From an uncultured Chryseobacterium sp. (GTDB lineage Bacteria; Bacteroidota; Bacteroidia; Flavobacteriales; Weeksellaceae): a stretch of 64,000 bases of DNA. The position numbers were made by a program, and so were the translations under genes. Of the stretch, positions 61,213-64,000 are shown piece after piece (within the stretch, counting starts at the first letter, position 1; every line of letters begins with the position of its first letter). The notes under the pieces were generated by a model. The model searched no databases. It saw only the letters and a program-made list of their open reading frames with translations, and was not told the DNA's origin. The stretch covers positions 62,001 to 126,000 of the forward strand of contig NZ_CAKZIK010000030.1 in assembly GCF_936933875.1 (NCBI RefSeq), read 5' to 3'.

Positions 61213-61220
61213 CAAAAATA
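61213..61220 (-). promoter_or_regulatory. -7 element of uvrA
   Basis: TATTTTTG on the minus strand, 38 bases before the longest possible start. No LexA-like operator was recognised. Confidence 0.45.
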
Positions 61221-61274
61221 CGGAATTTTAAGAAGAAAAGTTACATAACTTCTGAACGAAATTACATTAAAATA

Positions 61275-62615
61275 CTATCTTGAAACCGCAGGAATTACAG
61301 GCAAACTTACATTGCCGGTTTCATTTACACTTTGCACAGCGAAGAAGTAATTATCCTTAGAAAATGGCAGTTTCATCTGTACATCTTTGGTGAAAATTTT
61401 CTTTTGCCAAACGGAAGAATCTGTTTCTCGGACCAAAATATGATACCCCTGAACTTTTCCGAATTTTGGTTGTTCCCAACTCAACGTGGTGGTGTTCGTT
61501 AAATTTTTCACATCCATTTTTACATTTTCGGGTTTAGATGGCGCTTTGGCGAGATTGGCAAGAGTGGCAACGTTAATGGCAGTGTTTTTTCTTAAATATT
61601 CAAAATCCATAAACTCGATTAAGTCTCCGAACATTTTGCCGTTTTCAGTTCTTAAATCCTGATGTTGATGGTCGTAATTTTCAAAATACTCGGTTAAGCG
61701 AACAGCTGGGAATCCTGCATTTACAAATGAAGTATGGTCGCCACCACGAAGAAAACGGTCGTTTCTGTAAATGAGTTTCACTTCAATATTTTTCACATAA
61801 TTTTCTCCGGTTTCTTTGATGTATCGAGCCAACTGTCGGGAATCTCCATCGTTTTCCAAACCTAGATTTCTGACCGCTTGTGCTCTATTATCGAGTTCAA
61901 ATTGAGGTAAACCTTCGGAGAAAACACGAAGAACTTTATCGTTAATTTCTCCCGTTTCTCCGGCTTTGGTATTTCCAATCATGTCGTTATTTAAGACGCC
62001 TTCAATTTGCCAGTTTTCCGCTTTGTATTTTTCGGCCATCATTTTCGAACCAAGAAGCGACTGTTCTTCACCGGAAAATGCTACAAAAATAATCGTCGCT
62101 GGAAATTTGGATTTGCTTAAAACTCTAGCACCTTCAATAACAGCAGCAACTCCACTTCCATCGTCGTTTGCGCCGGGTGCAATTGCAGTGGAATTCATTA
62201 CATCAGAAACACGGGAATCCAAATGACCGCCAATAATAAACACTCTTTTGTCTTCTGGATTTGTTCCTTTTAAAATAGCAACAGAATTTCCAAGATTAAT
62301 GGCTTTGTCAACGCGTTTTCCATCGGGTTGAATGTCTTGATTTTGTAGAAAAACTTCCATTCTTCCACCCGAATTTTTAGAATAATCTCTGAATTTTTTT
62401 AAAACCCAATTTCTTGCTGCACCAATTCCCCGCTTTTTATCGGTTGTTGAGCTCAATGTATGTCGTGTTCCGAAAGAAACCAGTTTTGTAATGTGAGATT
62501 TTAAAGAATCTGCATTGACTTGCGAAACGTATTGACGGATTTCCGCATCGTTATCAGTTTTAGTTTGAGCGAAAAGTAAAGTTGGAAATAATAAAAGGAC
62601 GCAAAGCTTTTTCAT
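61275..62615 (-). CDS. Secreted M28 family aminopeptidase
   Basis: A 446-residue exported zinc peptidase. A signal peptide (about residues 1-16, ending LLFA-Q) precedes the M28 domain. Metal and catalytic residues lie in FIIGGHLDSR (His, Asp), GANDDGSGVAAV (Asp), AFSGEEQSLLGS (Glu-Glu), and RGGDHTSFVNAG plus YDHQHQDL (distal His). A C-terminal fibronectin III-like domain begins near residue 355 (PSKPENVKMDV, TTLSWEQPKFG). It may be a T9SS or periplasmic substrate; no clear T9SS C-terminal signal was recognised. It lies 5 bases after the CPBP gene. Confidence 0.92.
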   Translation of the reverse strand: MKKLCVLLLFPTLLFAQTKTDNDAEIRQYVSQVNADSLKSHITKLVSFGTRHTLSSTTDKKRGIGAARNWVLKKFRDYSKNSGGRMEVFLQNQDIQPDGKRVDKAINLGNSVAILKGTNPEDKRVFIIGGHLDSRVSDVMNSTAIAPGANDDGSGVAAVIEGARVLSKSKFPATIIFVAFSGEEQSLLGSKMMAEKYKAENWQIEGVLNNDMIGNTKAGETGEINDKVLRVFSEGLPQFELDNRAQAVRNLGLENDGDSRQLARYIKETGENYVKNIEVKLIYRNDRFLRGGDHTSFVNAGFPAVRLTEYFENYDHQHQDLRTENGKMFGDLIEFMDFEYLRKNTAINVATLANLAKAPSKPENVKMDVKNLTNTTTLSWEQPKFGKVQGYHILVRETDSSVWQKKIFTKDVQMKLPFSKDNYFFAVQSVNETGNVSLPVIPAVSR

Positions 62616-62620
62616 TTTTT

Positions 62621-63463
62621 TTAGTAGTTTGAATCATTAAAATTAGTCAATTTCTTGGTTTTCATCGTGGCTAAAATTCCATACATTAAAATCATTGAAA
62701 TGACTGAAAGAATAGAACCTTCAAAACCAAAATTTCCTCCCGTCCAAACATTCTGTTCGAGATGAGAAAAATTCAGAACCGAATAAAAATCTTGGCCCGA
62801 AACATTGTAGCCAACCATGGTTTGAAGCCAGTTCCAACCCCAATGAAGACAGGTAACGAACCAAATGTTTTTTGTTTTTAAATAAGCATAACCAATAATA
62901 ATTCCTGCGAAAAATATTTCGAGAATGGCAATAACACTTAGATTGGGATTCATTAAGTGAAATGCTGCGAATATGAAGGAAGAAAATAACAATGCTTTAA
63001 TTTCAGTAGTTTTCTGAAAGAATTTGGTCATGATGTACCCACGGAAGACGATTTCTTCGATAAAAGCTGCGAAGAAAAGTGCAATTGAAATATAAATAAA
63101 ATCTGAATTAAAAACTAAATCATCTTTCAATTCAATCTGATTCAAAAATAAAAGTAGAACAAAAAACAGCCAGATAAAAATTCCGCCCAAAACAAAACCC
63201 TGCAACCATTGATTTGGATTAAAACTAAAGCCTAAACTGTTCAGTTTTTCTCTATCAAAGCTCAGAAAAAGCCAGGTTAAAAGCAGTGTGAAAGCAGCCC
63301 CAAAAATTTCCATCCACATCATTTGAAAGGGATTGCTGTCAAACGATTTTGCCATCATTTCTTTATAAGACAAACCACTAATCAAAGCTCCAAGCGATTG
63401 CCCTAATCCGAAGCAAATAAAGAAACCGATGATATATAAAAAGATTCTGAGAAAGAGTTTCAT
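62621..63463 (-). CDS. CPBP family intramembrane glutamic protease
   Basis: A 280-residue membrane protein with about eight hydrophobic helices and the ABI/CPBP (Rce1-like) motifs: EEIVFRGYI (EExxxR) near residue 137, a His in FAAFHLMNP and another in CLHWGWNW. In bacteria such proteases are tied to processing of small peptides or membrane proteins. The downstream M28 gene lies 5 bases away, so the two are probably co-transcribed. The upstream gap has dispersed repeats. Confidence 0.9.
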   Translation of the reverse strand: MKLFLRIFLYIIGFFICFGLGQSLGALISGLSYKEMMAKSFDSNPFQMMWMEIFGAAFTLLLTWLFLSFDREKLNSLGFSFNPNQWLQGFVLGGIFIWLFFVLLLFLNQIELKDDLVFNSDFIYISIALFFAAFIEEIVFRGYIMTKFFQKTTEIKALLFSSFIFAAFHLMNPNLSVIAILEIFFAGIIIGYAYLKTKNIWFVTCLHWGWNWLQTMVGYNVSGQDFYSVLNFSHLEQNVWTGGNFGFEGSILSVISMILMYGILATMKTKKLTNFNDSNY

Positions 63464-63522
63464 TTTTAAATTTTATTTAAATGTATAAAATAAAACCTTT
63501 TGTGCATTTAAGATTAAATATT

Positions 63523-63684
63523 AACGCAAAGTTTGCAAAGAATTTATCTTATTGTAAATCATTATATTAAGGTCGCAAAGGCACTTCGTTCAGCAAAACT
63601 AAGAATCAAAAGAAAAAATTTCAATTGCTAACTTTGCGAACTCTTCTAAAGTATTTTTTAAAATGCCTTAGCGTCCTTTGCGTT
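63523..63684. repeat. Imperfect long inverted repeat with AACGCAAAG ends
   Basis: AACGCAAAG (63523-63531) is the reverse complement of CTTTGCGTT (63676-63684). Related words (GTCGCAAAGG, TTTGCGAAC) lie between. Non-coding, and similar in style to the 12.7 kb repeats. Confidence 0.55.
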
Positions 63685-63762
63685 ATAATTCTGTTAATCA
63701 GAAAGTTATTTTTTTTCTAAATGCACATCGGGGTAAAATAAAGAATATATGGATAAAATTTG

Positions 63763-63856
63763 TCATTCTGACGTAGGAAGAATCTTTTAATAATAACAGA
63801 TTCTTCACTCTACTTCTGAACTTCGTTCGCAAACTTTTACTTTTTGTTCAGAATGA
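63763..63856. repeat. Nested inverted repeat TCATTCTGA / TCAGAATGA
   Basis: Outer arms TCATTCTGA (63763-63771) and TCAGAATGA (63848-63856). Inner arms GAAGAATCT (63777-63785) and AGATTCTTC (63798-63806). This phrase is common as a dispersed intergenic element in flavobacterial genomes (from memory). The rest of the 63464-63977 gap holds no coding frame I can support. Confidence 0.6.
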
Positions 63857-63977
63857 TAAAATGAGAATTTAATGAGAGAAAAATCATTTAATTTAAAAAT
63901 AAAAGCAGAATGTGTAACCTTTTGTAATTATTCATCGTATAATAAATTGTAACCCTAAAACAGGGCGAATTTTTAGA

Positions 63978-64000
63978 ATGAGACAGCTTAAAATTACAAA
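63978..64000 (+). CDS. rpoD: Housekeeping sigma factor RpoD/SigA, first codons (partial)
   Basis: The last 23 bases read ATG AGA CAG CTT AAA ATT ACA AA, giving M-R-Q-L-K-I-T, the N-terminus typical of the primary sigma-70 factor in Bacteroidota (MRQLKITK...). Only seven full codons are visible, so the call rests on this motif alone; the next codon begins AA, which fits the expected Lys. The gene continues beyond the window. Confidence 0.65.

Overview
The window is an ordinary chromosomal stretch from a member of the Bacteroidota, class Flavobacteriia, most like the Chryseobacterium group of Weeksellaceae. This rests on several observations. The DNA is AT-rich and most starts lack a Shine-Dalgarno sequence. 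Many genes have a TAnnTTTG -7 element, the Bacteroidota promoter type. Lineage-typical genes are present: a type IX secretion protein (PorQ), a lipoprotein TamA-like protein (TamL), a fused ResB/CcsA cytochrome c assembly protein, a propeller-type sensor kinase, an ATP synthase operon without atpD and atpC, and a short HsdR_N-like protein beside holA. No phage, IS element, CRISPR array, rRNA or tRNA was seen.

Layout. 1-4.4 kb: atpB(partial)-E-F-H-A-G, with a strong hairpin between atpE and atpF. 4.4-12.7 kb: CorC/HlyC-type membrane protein, clpS, a propeller/M28 peptidase, tamL, a TrmH-type methyltransferase and a lipid kinase. 12.9-19.7 kb: a small envelope-protein set (YtxH-like, YqjE/holin-like, and a 165-residue protein), cmk-porQ, pyrH-frr, an LptF/G permease and lolA. 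19.8-29.4 kb: ftsK, the fused cytochrome c assembly gene, SPFH-Arc-cupin genes and an M61 peptidase. 29.4-35.9 kb: HAD phosphatase and NhaC antiporter, HsdR_N-like protein, holA, trxB, crcB, a lipoprotein, a decayed gene and a TPR protein. 35.9-44.6 kb: S9 peptidase, DoxX, era, a hydrolase lipoprotein, methyltransferase-map, a lipoprotein, a BT0820-like phosphatase and an acyl-ACP desaturase. 44.9-53.8 kb: two-component pair, gpmI, a SUI1-like factor, a nucleoside phosphorylase, tag, an amphipathic-repeat protein and a threonine aldolase. 53.9-57.1 kb: aminotransferase, the peroxiredoxin-thioredoxin-small-protein redox set and a basic lipoprotein. 57.2-63.5 kb: acetyltransferase, DUF421, uvrA, M28 and CPBP proteases. 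The last 23 bases are the start of the housekeeping sigma factor gene.

Most genes are housekeeping (energy, nucleotide metabolism, envelope assembly, translation, repair), with several secreted peptidases that suit a protein-degrading lifestyle. I saw no convincing new multi-gene system. The observations I rate highest are small. One is a decayed gene still joined by TAATG to the TPR gene upstream of it. Another is a lipoprotein gene whose expected ATG reads ACG. Three genes have a -7 box abutting the ATG, which predicts leaderless mRNAs. Two divergent pairs have overlapping or touching starts. A sensor-kinase start codon lies inside a terminator-like hairpin. Era has a TTG start behind tandem heptamers.

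All calls come from reading the sequence and supplied translations. No database search was possible, so family names rest on recognised motifs.
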